NCBI RefSeq assembly: GCF_019837165.1
Contig: NZ_JAGYHC010000001.1
Span: 682,001 to 746,000, forward strand
DNA length: 64,000 bases
From: Virgibacillus sp. NKC19-3
GTDB taxonomy: Bacteria; Bacillota; Bacilli; Bacillales; Amphibacillaceae
Reading direction: 5' to 3'
Positions within the stretch are counted from its first letter, which is position 1. Every line of letters begins with the position of its first letter. The notes below the pieces were generated by a model, which saw only the letters and a list, made by a program, of their open reading frames with translations, was not told where the DNA came from and ran no database searches. Shown here piece by piece: positions 7,578-15,903 of the stretch. The position numbers and the translations under genes are program-made.

Positions 7578-8025
7578 CAGCTTGCCCACCCTTCGCCAGC
7601 TTTTCTTTTATAGCTGCTACATATTTCCTTGTAACGTATTCCTTGTTCCCTGTATGAAAGTAAACACAAAGGCCATTAAAGGATAATTCAAAGCGCTCAA
7701 TACGATTGATATTGCCAATAACAGATTTGGAAAAGCGTGTAAAATCATGAGGAGCAAGCATTTCTTCTACTTCATAAAGCTTCATTTTTATTTCAATCGT
7801 ACGATCGTTTAATACGGCAAATATCTTTCTTTTTTCCGCATAGACATAATCAATCTCACTAGGATCCAGCAGCACTGTCTGATCGGATTCAATGCCAAAT
7901 AAACGCTGCTGTTTGCGCTTCTTTACGACCTTTACAATTTCCTCCAGCTCCTCTGTCCATTCCTTCGCTTGAATGGTTACCGAAGTTTCCTCATACGTAT
8001 CGTCGATATCAATATTTACTTTCAT
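7567..8025 (-). CDS. LytTR-domain DNA-binding regulator
   Basis: A 152-residue protein with an N-terminal acidic segment and a C-terminal LytTR DNA-binding domain (residues ~48-145; motifs IDYVYAEKRKIFA, TRFSKSVIGNINRIERF and YVTRKYV). There is no receiver domain, so it is not a classic response regulator. It lies between an ABC exporter pair and the DUF3021 gene on the same strand, with ~20 nt to the permease and an overlap with DUF3021. The four genes form one likely operon, and LytTR is expected to control it. Confidence 0.88.
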   Translation of the reverse strand: MKVNIDIDDTYEETSVTIQAKEWTEELEEIVKVVKKRKQQRLFGIESDQTVLLDPSEIDYVYAEKRKIFAVLNDRTIEIKMKLYEVEEMLAPHDFTRFSKSVIGNINRIERFELSFNGLCVYFHTGNKEYVTRKYVAAIKEKLAKGGQADDR

Positions 8026-8046
8026 CAGGTCATTCCCCCAGTATTT

Positions 8047-8793
8047 CTAACCTCTGGCCTGTTTTAAAAAGAAAGGATAACGCAGTAATGCGATGATAAA
8101 TCCTACCAATCCAAATCCAAATAGGATGAGGGCAATTTGAAAGAGTTCCATAGCTGGCAATGTGCCTTTCATAGCTTCCTGGAACCCCTGATGTGCCCAG
8201 AATTGTGGCAGGAATTTACTGATCGTTTGCATGAATGCAGGCATCGTCTCGAGTGGCATCATCTGTCCGCCAAGAAACCCTCCACCAAGCGCGACTACCT
8301 GTGTGATCGCTATCCCCATGTTATTTGTTTTTACAAGTAACGCAAGCGCAAGTCCTATTCCAGTTACCGTAAATGTTAAGAATACAGCTAATAGCAGCAA
8401 GTAAAATGGCTGCTCCAAAGGGATATTATAGACGAGCTTGCCGAATAACAGCAAGATGACAATCTGTATAAAAACAATAATCATGTTCGGAATCCATTTC
8501 CCCAGTAAATATAAATAGGGGGAGAGCGGCGTGCTTGCGATCCTGGCTGTCATCCCGAGATTCCGATCCCTCAGCACCGCCTCAGCCATGTTAATCAGGA
8601 TGAAAAACACAAACATAACCGTATAGCCCGGTACAATCGATAGAATAATTTGGTCGCGTACGGCTGCTTCCGTTCCAGAAGTAAGCCCAGCGATAAATAA
8701 AACCGTGAAAATAATTGGCAAAATCAACATCCAAAATAATAGACCTCTGTCTTGCAGGTACTTTTTCATGTCGATAAAAATCAATGCGCCCAT
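8047..8793 (-). CDS. ABC-2 type transporter permease
   Basis: A 248-residue membrane protein with six hydrophobic segments and the ABC-2 layout: an N-terminal cytoplasmic helix, then SIVPGYTVMFVFFILINMAEAVLRDRNLGMTARI around residue 55-85 and the conserved GGGFLGGQMMPLETMP block near 165-180. It probably forms the channel with the ATPase encoded just upstream, exporting a drug, peptide or lipid; the substrate cannot be read from sequence. The start has a GGGAGG site about 8 nt before ATG. Gap to the ATPase gene is ~30 nt. Confidence 0.88.
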   Translation of the reverse strand: MGALIFIDMKKYLQDRGLLFWMLILPIIFTVLFIAGLTSGTEAAVRDQIILSIVPGYTVMFVFFILINMAEAVLRDRNLGMTARIASTPLSPYLYLLGKWIPNMIIVFIQIVILLLFGKLVYNIPLEQPFYLLLLAVFLTFTVTGIGLALALLVKTNNMGIAITQVVALGGGFLGGQMMPLETMPAFMQTISKFLPQFWAHQGFQEAMKGTLPAMELFQIALILFGFGLVGFIIALLRYPFFLKQARG

Positions 8794-8822
8794 GGTAAAA
8801 CCTCCCTATTAGTGTAACATAC

Positions 8823-9722
8823 TTAATCTCGCAGTTGACTGCCGGTTAAATCAAAGAAAACGTCTTCCAGTCGCGGCTGAACGAGTGCTAATTGTTCTAA
8901 TGGCACGTTGTTGCTTTGACAATGTTGTAAAACGGCTTTCATTGCTTCCAGTGGGGTGCTGGTGGATAGTACATATCCGCCGTCCTTGTTTCCAACTGTC
9001 CCAAACTTCCGGATGTTGTCCGGCAAACTGTTTTCCCCTTTTATAAAAATAGAAGGGGATGCATGCATTTGTAGTAAATGTTCAATACTTCCCTTTTCAA
9101 CGATTTCTCCCTGATCGATGAATGCCACTTCATCACATAGCTGTTCGACTTCTTCCATATAATGGCTGGCATACAAAACCGTACAACCTTTTTGGGTGAG
9201 CTGTTCGATCATTTGGAAAATATATCGGCGAGATTGTGGGTCAATTCCAACAGTTGGTTCATCCATAATAATGATTTTTGGTGCATGCATGAGACCGCAT
9301 CCAATATTTAGGCGGCGTTTCATGCCACCTGAGAATGTCAGCACTTTATCATTCCCTCGTCCGGATAATCCGACATCTTTTAAAACTTTATTTGCGCTAT
9401 TTTTTAAGTGTTTTCCTTTTATGCCATACAGCCTTCCGAAGAAGTATAAATTATCTAACGCGGTCAATGTTTGTTCCAGACAAATTTCTTGAGGAATATA
9501 GCCAATCTGTTCTTTCATTTCTTTGCCGATTATGGATTTACCGATAGAAAATTTCCCTTTATAGTCTTGAATGACGGAAGCAAGAATTTTCAATAGCGTT
9601 GATTTTCCAGCCCCGTTTGGCCCGACAAGACCGTAGGCAATCCCATCCGGAATAGTTAGAGAGATATCTTTCAATGCCTGCATATCACCGTACTGTTTTT
9701 GTACATGATTCACTGTCAACAA
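8823..9722 (-). CDS. ABC transporter ATP-binding protein
   Basis: The ATPase partner of the downstream ABC-2 permease. Walker A GPNGAGKST is near residue 35, signature FSGGMKRRLNIG near 135, and Walker B IIIMDEPTVGID near 155; a ~75-residue C-terminal extension (after ~215) is typical of drug/antibiotic export ATPases such as CcmA/DrrA. TTG 9722 fits an AAGGA site 10 nt upstream better than GTG 9731, which is nearly on top of it. It leads the ATPase-permease-LytTR-DUF3021 operon. Confidence 0.88.
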   Translation of the reverse strand: MLTVNHVQKQYGDMQALKDISLTIPDGIAYGLVGPNGAGKSTLLKILASVIQDYKGKFSIGKSIIGKEMKEQIGYIPQEICLEQTLTALDNLYFFGRLYGIKGKHLKNSANKVLKDVGLSGRGNDKVLTFSGGMKRRLNIGCGLMHAPKIIIMDEPTVGIDPQSRRYIFQMIEQLTQKGCTVLYASHYMEEVEQLCDEVAFIDQGEIVEKGSIEHLLQMHASPSIFIKGENSLPDNIRKFGTVGNKDGGYVLSTSTPLEAMKAVLQHCQSNNVPLEQLALVQPRLEDVFFDLTGSQLRD

Positions 9723-9833
9723 TACGTTCACATCCTTCTCTTTTTTAACTATTATGGCATGCGAATTATTTTATTACTTGAAAAAGGGAATAACATACTG
9801 TGATTGATGTATGAAGAAACAAAAATCATGCAT

Positions 9834-9868
9834 AAAAAAACATCACCTATTTATTAAGTGATGTTTCA
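9834..9868 (-). terminator. Terminator after the zinc-ribbon gene
   Basis: The arms AAACATCAC (9838-9846) and GTGATGTTT (9858-9866) form a stem; on the minus strand it is followed by a run of seven T. It ends the gene at 9881-10129. Confidence 0.75.
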
Positions 9869-9880
9869 TGAAACGGTCGT

Positions 9881-10129
9881 TCAGTTTCCGCTATATTCCC
9901 CGTATTTGATAAATGTTTTCTCATCTTCTATCAAACCACAGGAGCCGCATTGAATTCTGTATTTTGGTCCATTATACGTTGTATGGAAAACTTCCACATT
10001 TTCATTGGTATAATCATTCATAACCTCACCAGTCTGTGCATCTAATTTGACGGGATTTGCCACTTGTTCAATAATGTTGAATCTGGAACGATTGGTTTTG
10101 CAATTTGGACATCGGTATGGTTGACTCAC
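9881..10129 (-). CDS. Small two-CxxC zinc-ribbon protein
   Basis: An 82-residue protein with two cysteine pairs, CPNC near the N-terminus (residues ~7-10) and CGSC near residue 63, which could bind one zinc ion as a split zinc ribbon. I do not recognise a named family. GTG 10129 is preceded by TGGAGG at 9-nt spacing; ATG codons further upstream (10168, 10162) lack a ribosome site. It has its own terminator and is likely monocistronic. The role may be nucleic-acid or protein binding; this is inference only. Confidence 0.65.
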   Translation of the reverse strand: MSQPYRCPNCKTNRSRFNIIEQVANPVKLDAQTGEVMNDYTNENVEVFHTTYNGPKYRIQCGSCGLIEDEKTFIKYGEYSGN

Positions 10130-10197
10130 GGGTAAACACCTCCATCCATTAGTATCCCACATTGTCATTCTTTTATTTACGGCTTCTTAAGGCAAAT

Positions 10198-10233
10198 AAA
10201 AATCGCCTACGTCCATCGAAACGTAGGCGATTT
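10198..10233 (-). terminator. Terminator of the YueI-like gene
   Basis: Thirteen-base perfect arms AAATCGCCTACGT (10200-10212) and ACGTAGGCGATTT (10221-10233) overlap the stop codon of the gene ending at 10232. On the minus strand the stem is followed by TTTATTTG. Confidence 0.8.
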
Positions 10234-10678
10234 ACTCAAACCAATACTTGATTTTAGAAATAAAGGATTTCTTTTCCGTTTCATTCGTTTCTTCTGATTC
10301 CTTTTCCGGTTCATTGTCAATAAAAATTTCCTCTTTATCGATAGCGTAATCATAGGTTAGTACTGCACCAATATCTGTCTCATTTTCCTTGTTTGTGATG
10401 GTAGTGTAAGGGATGTTATATTTATTCGCTAGCTCTCTTTCTCCTTTTAAAAATCGATAAGCAACCTGACCATTAATGAGTAGTTTGGCTTGCGTGTTCC
10501 GCTTCATTGCTTCTTCTAATTCCCCGAGTGCTTTATCTGACATTACCTGTCCTATGGTTAAAGCTATTACAATACGTTCTCGAAGCGTTCCAAGGAACCG
10601 TTCGCGTTCCTCCTCCTTTGGCCTTCGTTTTCCGTACATTCCCTCTGTGAGATAATCGTCTACATTCTTCTTTCCCAT
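10232..10678 (-). CDS. YueI family protein (DUF1694)
   Basis: A 148-residue protein matching B. subtilis YueI (DUF1694): an N-terminal DDYLTEGMYGKRRPKEEERERFLGT motif, then a central segment resembling a ribosomal L7Ae-like/Sm-like fold (residues ~30-95) and an acidic C-terminal tail ending KIKYWFE. Its function is not established; the family is conserved in Bacillaceae. ATG is followed by GGGAAAGAAG, and upstream GAAGTGAGG can serve as ribosome site. The terminator stem overlaps its stop codon. Confidence 0.85.
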   Translation of the reverse strand: MGKKNVDDYLTEGMYGKRRPKEEERERFLGTLRERIVIALTIGQVMSDKALGELEEAMKRNTQAKLLINGQVAYRFLKGERELANKYNIPYTTITNKENETDIGAVLTYDYAIDKEEIFIDNEPEKESEETNETEKKSFISKIKYWFE

Positions 10679-10745
10679 AGCTGTGCCTCACTTCCTTATC
10701 TTTCTACTTCAATTGTACAAAGTCGCCTGTAGAGAAGCAAATAAA

Positions 10746-10781
10746 AGGAGGTATCCCTATCGTTTGGATAAGAATACCTCA
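10746..10781 (-). terminator. Terminator of the yfhD-like gene
   Basis: Arms GAGGTAT (10748-10754) and ATACCTC (10774-10780), with partial pairing inside, are followed on the minus strand by CCTTTTATTTG. Confidence 0.65.
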
Positions 10782-10789
10782 GGCTGTAT

Positions 10790-10963
10790 TTATTCTTTCT
10801 TTTTCGCCCGCTTATCAGCCACGCGACTTCTTGCTTGTGCCTCTTTATCCGCATGATCAGCAAATTCTTCTGCAAATTCCACATCTTTGCCATCTGTCAA
10901 TTGCCTTTTTGGTGTCTGTGCAAGGAAGCTATTTTTCGCTTTATTGTGTTCATCTCTGCCCAA
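10790..10963 (-). CDS. YfhD family small sporulation-associated protein
   Basis: A 57-residue hydrophilic protein (MGRDEHNKAKNS... then KDVEFAEEFADHADKEAQARSRVADKRAKKKE) that matches the YfhD family of Bacillus, small proteins linked to sporulation with unknown role. TTG 10963 gives the MGRD start usual in the family and has GAGGTG 6 nt upstream; a GTG three codons earlier overlaps that site. The C-terminal half is strongly helical and charged. It has its own terminator. Confidence 0.75.
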   Translation of the reverse strand: MGRDEHNKAKNSFLAQTPKRQLTDGKDVEFAEEFADHADKEAQARSRVADKRAKKKE

Positions 10964-11059
10964 AGGAATCACCTCATTTCATTATTTTCATGCTTAGTAT
11001 GTGTAGAAGCTTTTTTTCACATACTAGGAGTATCCAAACAAATATAGGAGGGACTTCCA

Positions 11060-11233
11060 TTGGACAGAGAGAAGACATGTAAGGCTTGCGAAGGAACAGG
11101 CCTACTTTCAGATGATGAGGGTTGGCAATACAGGTGTAGTGTTTGTGATGGGGACGGTGAATATTCCAAGAATGATGCTTCCAATCCTGCGAGAGTAATG
11201 TCCGTTGATGAGAATAACCGATTGTTGGATTAG
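11060..11233 (+). CDS. Small DnaJ-type CxxCxGxG zinc-finger protein
   Basis: A 57-residue protein that is little more than two CxxCxGxG motifs, CKACEGTG (residues 7-14) and CSVCDGDG (26-33), the zinc-binding unit of DnaJ and of YhcN/YuiB-sized small chaperone-like proteins. Here the J-domain is absent. TTG 11060 follows TAGGAGGGA at 8-nt spacing, which fixes the start. The rest is acidic. It could bind zinc and assist folding or act as a tether; no specific function can be assigned. A long terminator follows. Confidence 0.7.
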   Translation: MDREKTCKACEGTGLLSDDEGWQYRCSVCDGDGEYSKNDASNPARVMSVDENNRLLD

Positions 11234-11262
11234 ATCAAATTTTATACTTTCTTAGCTTTAAG

Positions 11263-11301
11263 AAAAGACTACCTGTTTTGTAAGAAAACAGGTAGTCTTT
11301 T
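11263..11301. terminator. Strong bidirectional terminator
   Basis: Seventeen-base perfect arms, AAAAGACTACCTGTTTT (11263-11279) and its complement (11285-11301), give A-rich and T-rich flanks on both strands. Confidence 0.85.
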
Positions 11302-11332
11302 GGAAGCGAGGTGCGGATTCACCGTCTAAGCC

Positions 11333-11681
11333 AAATTCCTTGAGAAAGGGTACTCATTCGAGTAATGAAGTCTCGACCCGAGCTGAGTTCCTTAAGAAAG
11401 GGGACTCATTCGAGTAATGAAGTCCCGACCTAAGCCAAATTCCTTAAGAAAGGGCACTCATTTGAGTAATGAAGTCCCGACCCGATCCAAATTCCTTAAG
11501 AAAGGGCACTCATTTGAGTAATGAAGTCCCGACCCGATCCAAATTCATTAAGAAAGGGAACTCATTCGAGTAATGAAGTCCCGACCTAAGCCAAATTCCT
11601 TAAGAAAGGGCACTCATTCGAGTAATGAAGTCCCGACCTAAGCCAAATTCCTTAAGAAAGGGAACTCATTCGAGTAATGAG
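11333..11681. repeat. 52-bp tandem repeat array, ~6.7 units
   Basis: Units begin at 11333, 11385, 11437, 11489, 11541, 11593 and 11645, an exact 52-bp period. Each holds TTCCTTAAGAAAGGG, then a hairpin-forming ACTCATTCGAGTAATGAAGT, then a variable linker (CCTAAGCC, CCGATCC or CGAGCTG). As 52 is not a multiple of three and stops occur in all frames, the array is non-coding. It fills the gap between the small zinc-finger gene and the CotF-like gene. Confidence 0.9.
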
Positions 11682-11766
11682 CATTTCCCTCATAAGGGCT
11701 GGGGCATCTGTACTGTGCTTTATTCGCAAATTGGCCTCTCTACCAGCTTCCCTTAATTGCTCTTCA

Positions 11767-12375
11767 TTAATGCGGCATAGTTCCTGGCATTGGTGCAAAA
11801 CCATTTATGATCGCCTGCATATCGGTTTGTTTTAGTTGTGGCACTTGATAATATTGATTCTTATTTTGGTATAAAAACACTTCATAAGCCATTTCCACCA
11901 AATTTGGAATACTATCTGCAAAAACCCTTCTTAAAACAGGGTTTGTAGTCTCGAATGCGGTTGTGGTAAAAACAGTCGCTCCTGTTTTAAGCACGTCAAT
12001 CATATAACCGGAAACATGTTGATCATTAATTTCATTTACAGACTGAGCAGGTGTTTTTGGTTGCGATGGCTGCATGCCGTATATGACGTTATTACTTTGC
12101 CCCATATTGTAATTTTTTGTTTTTACAGTAGGTTCCTGCCCGGTTTGCATTGTTTCAACAATCGTGTTATACGTTTGTGTTAAAAATGTTTTTTGTTGTT
12201 GAAGGATCGCTTTTAATTCTGGATCTTGAATATGCTGCTCATATAATAAATATTGTTCCATACCTCCAGCTAAAGTGGATATAGCTTCATGGGCATCAAA
12301 AAGTTCGTGTCCACCATGGCTTTGCTGAGCAGGCATTTCTTGGGAGCCTTGAAAGTTTTGTTGCTGGTTTTGCAT
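11767..12375 (-). CDS. Spore coat protein, CotF-domain (YhcQ-like)
   Basis: A 202-residue protein with a glutamine-rich N-terminus (QNQQQNFQGSQ), a helical CotF-type domain (residues ~20-75: HEAISTLAGGMEQYLLYEQHIQDPELKAILQQ) and a second helical block (~118-195, YMIDVLKTGATVFTTTAFE..NPVLRRVFAD). This is the layout of B. subtilis YhcQ, a spore protein. It should be laid on the forming spore by the mother cell. The ATG has AAGGAGGT 9 nt upstream. The frame beginning at 12452 overlapping its 5' end lacks a ribosome site. Confidence 0.85.
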   Translation of the reverse strand: MQNQQQNFQGSQEMPAQQSHGGHELFDAHEAISTLAGGMEQYLLYEQHIQDPELKAILQQQKTFLTQTYNTIVETMQTGQEPTVKTKNYNMGQSNNVIYGMQPSQPKTPAQSVNEINDQHVSGYMIDVLKTGATVFTTTAFETTNPVLRRVFADSIPNLVEMAYEVFLYQNKNQYYQVPQLKQTDMQAIINGFAPMPGTMPH

Positions 12376-12556
12376 TTGTTCATTACCTCCTTAACGTAGT
12401 CTTCTTTATTTTGATCAGTCGGGGGAAAGTTATGCGCCTTTTTAACGTCCATTATTTATCAAAGTATGTTACGATTTTCACATAAATAATTTCATTTTTA
12501 CTGACGACATTGTATAATATAATTCTGCATATAAGGTTTTTTAGGAGGCAATACAT

Positions 12557-12811
12557 ATGTCTAAAACAAAAAATGTAGAACAGGATAAAGGCAAAAATAT
12601 TGAGGTATGGGAAGATTTGGTGAATATTAAAGAGCTGCTTTTAAGTATGGTGATATGCAGTGTTTTAGCACTTGGTGGTTACCTTATAGCACCCAATGAA
12701 CCTCCTCGTCCGCTCATCTATGGGTTGGTTGGAGTTGTCGCAGGGTTTATCATCAGCAGTTTTATTATTAAACCGAAACGAACGCTTCGTTATGAGGATG
12801 AGGAGATCTAG
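12557..12811 (+). CDS. Small membrane protein beside TctA-type permease
   Basis: An 84-residue protein with an acidic/charged N-terminus and two membrane helices (about residues 29-48 and 55-74). It ends three bases before the TctA-like gene and the two are clearly cotranscribed. Position and size suggest it fills the place of TctB, the small membrane subunit of tripartite tricarboxylate transporters, but it is shorter than usual TctB (about 150 residues) and the assignment is inference. ATG is preceded by AGGAGGC; TATAAT at 12513 may be the -10. Confidence 0.7.
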   Translation: MSKTKNVEQDKGKNIEVWEDLVNIKELLLSMVICSVLALGGYLIAPNEPPRPLIYGLVGVVAGFIISSFIIKPKRTLRYEDEEI

Positions 12812-12814
12812 TCT

Positions 12815-14170
12815 ATGGAACTGACACTAATTTTTGAAATGATTACTGTGTCCGTTTTAGGGGCAGTATTATATACGATCATTGGCATTGCACCAGGAAC
12901 AGATGAAACCGCAGTCTTGGCTCCAGTAACGCTAGTTCTGGTACTAACTGGTATGGAACCAATTGTTATCTTAGCCTTTTTCATATCTTCCATTGTCGCC
13001 AAAAAACTAACGGATTCTATTCCTGTAGCGATAGCTGGAATCCCGGGTGGCGTATTATCTGCACCCATGGTTGATCATGCAATGGTGTTGAAAAAATACG
13101 GGTTGCCTGACGTCAGTATTCGCAAAATGGCATCAGGATCGGTTATTGGAACAATCATTGCTGTCCCATTAAGTTTAATCCTGGCAAATTTAATCGCGCC
13201 ACTAGGGGACGTCATTGCGGATTATTCCAGCCAGATTTTCTTTTTTGGTGCAGTGTTCCTGGCACTAATGACAAAAAATCGCTGGCTTGCACTCATTTCC
13301 ATTGTTCCGTTTGCATTGCTTATCCAAGGATTAAGGCATCTCTACTGGGGAGTAGGTGCCGTGGAGGAGGATGTCACCGTATTTACTTCCTTCTTTCTGG
13401 GAATAACCATTGGGCCAATCATTTTACGCTTATTTGAATTGTTAAATAAAGAGATTCTAAGGACCTTACCACGCCGTCATACGAATGACATCGTTATAAA
13501 AAAGCAAAAGCCTGTAAAAGGATTCCCGAATCCGTTTACGATTTTAGATAAAAAGGAAATCGGCTCCTCTTCCTTGGGCTCCGTTTTAGGTGTCTTTACG
13601 TTTTTCATGAGCCCAGCAGGGATGACAATATTTTTAGGAGAGACATTATCAAGTCGGATAAAAGATCCCATTAAAAAGGCATCACGAGCCATTTCAAGTA
13701 TGGATGGAGTAACCAATGCTGCATATATTGCAGGGACGTTAATCCCATTAATTGCAATCGGGGTTCCTGTTTCTCCGACAGCACTTGGGCCGGGTATTGC
13801 GTTGTTTAATGCGCCACCGGTTTTTACAGAGGATCATAATTTACATCATCTTCTGTCCACAGGTGACTTTATTGTGGCGACGGTAATCGGGGCTACCATT
13901 GCAATCAGTCTAACCTATTTTGTTGCCATCAAGTATACGCAACAAATTGTTTCTTTCGTTTTCAAATATATTCCCCATGAAGCATTACTGGGTGTGTTTT
14001 TTGGTCTTGTGTTAATGCTTAGCTATATGGATGCAGGTTTCATTAATATTGGTGGCGTTTTGCTAATAGGTCTTGTAGCCGGATTACTACATCGTTGGGG
14101 TGTTAATTATGGTGTGCAATTTATGGTATTATATGCAGCACCCTGGATTGTGAGTCAGTTGGTATTATAA
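12815..14170 (+). CDS. TctA-family (DUF112) permease
   Basis: A 451-residue membrane protein with about 11-12 helices, matching the large permease subunit of tripartite tricarboxylate transporters. The N-terminal part carries the family's GIAPGTDETAVLAP (residues ~25-38) in place of the usual GxxPGxG, and a second PVAIAGIPGG glycine-rich segment follows at ~70. In the family, sodium or proton gradients drive uptake of carboxylates captured by a TctC binding protein. No TctC gene lies nearby, so substrate is unknown. Cotranscribed with the 84-residue protein ahead of it. Confidence 0.82.
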   Translation: MELTLIFEMITVSVLGAVLYTIIGIAPGTDETAVLAPVTLVLVLTGMEPIVILAFFISSIVAKKLTDSIPVAIAGIPGGVLSAPMVDHAMVLKKYGLPDVSIRKMASGSVIGTIIAVPLSLILANLIAPLGDVIADYSSQIFFFGAVFLALMTKNRWLALISIVPFALLIQGLRHLYWGVGAVEEDVTVFTSFFLGITIGPIILRLFELLNKEILRTLPRRHTNDIVIKKQKPVKGFPNPFTILDKKEIGSSSLGSVLGVFTFFMSPAGMTIFLGETLSSRIKDPIKKASRAISSMDGVTNAAYIAGTLIPLIAIGVPVSPTALGPGIALFNAPPVFTEDHNLHHLLSTGDFIVATVIGATIAISLTYFVAIKYTQQIVSFVFKYIPHEALLGVFFGLVLMLSYMDAGFINIGGVLLIGLVAGLLHRWGVNYGVQFMVLYAAPWIVSQLVL

Positions 14171-14227
14171 GTGTAAAGAAGCTAGTAGGAGCTTTAGATA
14201 AAAGCTTCATAATCAAAGGAAATTCCG

Positions 14228-14380
14228 AACTTGACGTTATTTAAAACCCGCTCCGGAAATATACTTCGCCTTCCGTGGGCGGCTGGTGAGCCCCTTGTGC
14301 TGGTGCACTTCGGTGTCTCACCTTGCCTTTCCTCCGCTAGTGTATCATTCGTCTAAACTGTGTTCGTGCTTCCTTTTCTG
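14228..14380. repeat. Intergenic repeat-like element with hairpins
   Basis: A GC-rich block (CCGGAAATATACTTCGCC, CCGTGGGCGGC, GGTGAG..CTCACC, CCTTTCCTCCGCTAG) with no reading frame. Similar wording (CCCCGCGGGAGGAAAAG, CGAAATATATTTCC) appears inside the element at 47555-47939. It resembles the GC-rich dispersed repeats common in Bacillaceae. Boundaries are approximate. Confidence 0.5.
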
Positions 14381-14425
14381 AAACCTTTTTTCATGTTGCA
14401 CGTAGGACTAATAGGAGAATGATAC

Positions 14426-15751
14426 ATGGGGATGATTAGGGTGAAAAAAGGAATTATTGTTATTTTATGCATGTTGATTTTTGGAGTAGGTTGTAGTGAG
14501 GATACGGAAGAGGAATCTGCTAATGGAGGTGATTCATCCATGGAGGTAACTGGGTATTGGACTGGTGCTATTGACATTCCAAATCAGCCGTTGCAAATAA
14601 ATGTAGAATTTGAAAGTGAGGATGAGTTCACTGGTGTAATCAGTATCCCTGCACAAGGTGTTCAGGATTATCCTTTATCGTCACTTTCATTAGATGGAGA
14701 AAGTATCGCCTTCGTCATGGAAATGCCAGGAAAAAGCGCATCATTTGATGGAGAAGTGGGCGAAGAAACAATAACAGGGACATTTGCGCAGGGCGGGCAA
14801 TCATTTCCGTTTGAATTAACGAAGGGAGAACCGCCTGCTGCAGCGGATGCAGAGGAAGAAGGCGAATTCCTTGAGATTGAAACAGATCTTGGAACACTCA
14901 CTGGTGAACTTGAAACACCAGATGGAGATGGGCCATTTCCTGTTATGCTTCTTATCCCAGGGTCCGGCCCGGCGGATCGGAATGGAAACGCACAAGGCGT
15001 AAACGCTGACAGCTTAAAGCTTGTAGCTGAAAACCTTGCAGAAGCGGGAGTGGCAAGTGTGCGCTATGGGAAGCGAGGTGCTGGAAAAAATCAGCAAGCT
15101 ATCATTTCAGAGGAAGAGATGAATTTTGACCAATTTGTTGAAGATGCTAAACTTTGGGTGGAATCGCTTGATGCGAATGACAACTATACAGATGTTGGCA
15201 TCATCGGACATAGTCAGGGATCGTTGGTTGGAATGCTAGCAGCACACGAGAGCAATGTCGACGCTTTTGTTTCGATTGCAGGAGCCGGCAGTTCGATTGA
15301 TAAAGTCATATATGATCAACTTAGTGAACAACTCCCGGAAAATTTGCTTAGCGAAAGTGAAGAAATTTTGCAACAGGTAAAAGAAGGGAATCAGGTTGAA
15401 GATGTTACTCAAGAACTAGAAAGCATATTTCGTCCATCGGTTCAGCCTTTCCTGACGTCCTGGATGCAGTATGACCCAGCGGTAGAAATTCAAAAGCTGG
15501 ATATCCCGACATTGCTTGTGAATGGGGATCGAGACATTCAAGTCCCTGTCAGTGAAGCAGAAACGCTGTATGAGGCAAAAGATGATTCGGAATTAATCAT
15601 TATTGAAGATTTGAATCATGTCTTAAAAGAAGCGCCGGAAGACCGGGAAGGGAATGTCGCAACGTATGCGGACCCGAATCTGCCATTGGCAGATGGGTTG
15701 ATGGACGGGATAGTTGAATTTTTAAGGGAGAGTGCCACATTTGATTTTTAG
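14426..15751 (+). CDS. Secreted alpha/beta-hydrolase lipoprotein
   Basis: A 441-residue lipoprotein: the signal peptide (residues 5-22) ends in FGVGC, giving Cys-23 as lipid attachment site. An acidic linker and a small beta-rich domain (~37-125, a DUF3887-like region) precede an alpha/beta-hydrolase domain (~150-435). GPADRNGN forms the oxyanion region, GHSQGS holds the nucleophile serine (near residue 262), GDRDIQVP the acid and NHVLKE the histidine. It should be an esterase or peptidase anchored outside the cell membrane. ATG 14426 lies 8 nt after TAGGAG. Substrate unknown. Confidence 0.85.
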   Translation: MGMIRVKKGIIVILCMLIFGVGCSEDTEEESANGGDSSMEVTGYWTGAIDIPNQPLQINVEFESEDEFTGVISIPAQGVQDYPLSSLSLDGESIAFVMEMPGKSASFDGEVGEETITGTFAQGGQSFPFELTKGEPPAAADAEEEGEFLEIETDLGTLTGELETPDGDGPFPVMLLIPGSGPADRNGNAQGVNADSLKLVAENLAEAGVASVRYGKRGAGKNQQAIISEEEMNFDQFVEDAKLWVESLDANDNYTDVGIIGHSQGSLVGMLAAHESNVDAFVSIAGAGSSIDKVIYDQLSEQLPENLLSESEEILQQVKEGNQVEDVTQELESIFRPSVQPFLTSWMQYDPAVEIQKLDIPTLLVNGDRDIQVPVSEAETLYEAKDDSELIIIEDLNHVLKEAPEDREGNVATYADPNLPLADGLMDGIVEFLRESATFDF

Positions 15752-15903
15752 GTGGTAATAGGTTATGTAAATTTGAATTTTCAGCTGAGGAATTTTCAAT
15801 TATTGAGGTCTTTACCACAGCTATAATTAAATTTTACCCATTCGCCGTAAAAGTAGATCAATAGTATAATTTCAAGCATCTTGAAAAAATGAGGTGTTGA
15901 AAT

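Noticed and set aside
11333-11681. Array considered as CRISPR
   Set aside because: Repeats are contiguous 52-mers with no unique spacers and no cas genes are nearby.
12270-12452. 60-codon minus-strand frame overlapping the 5' end of the CotF-like gene
   Set aside because: No ribosome site before its ATG, and the strong AAGGAGGT inside it serves the CotF-like start.
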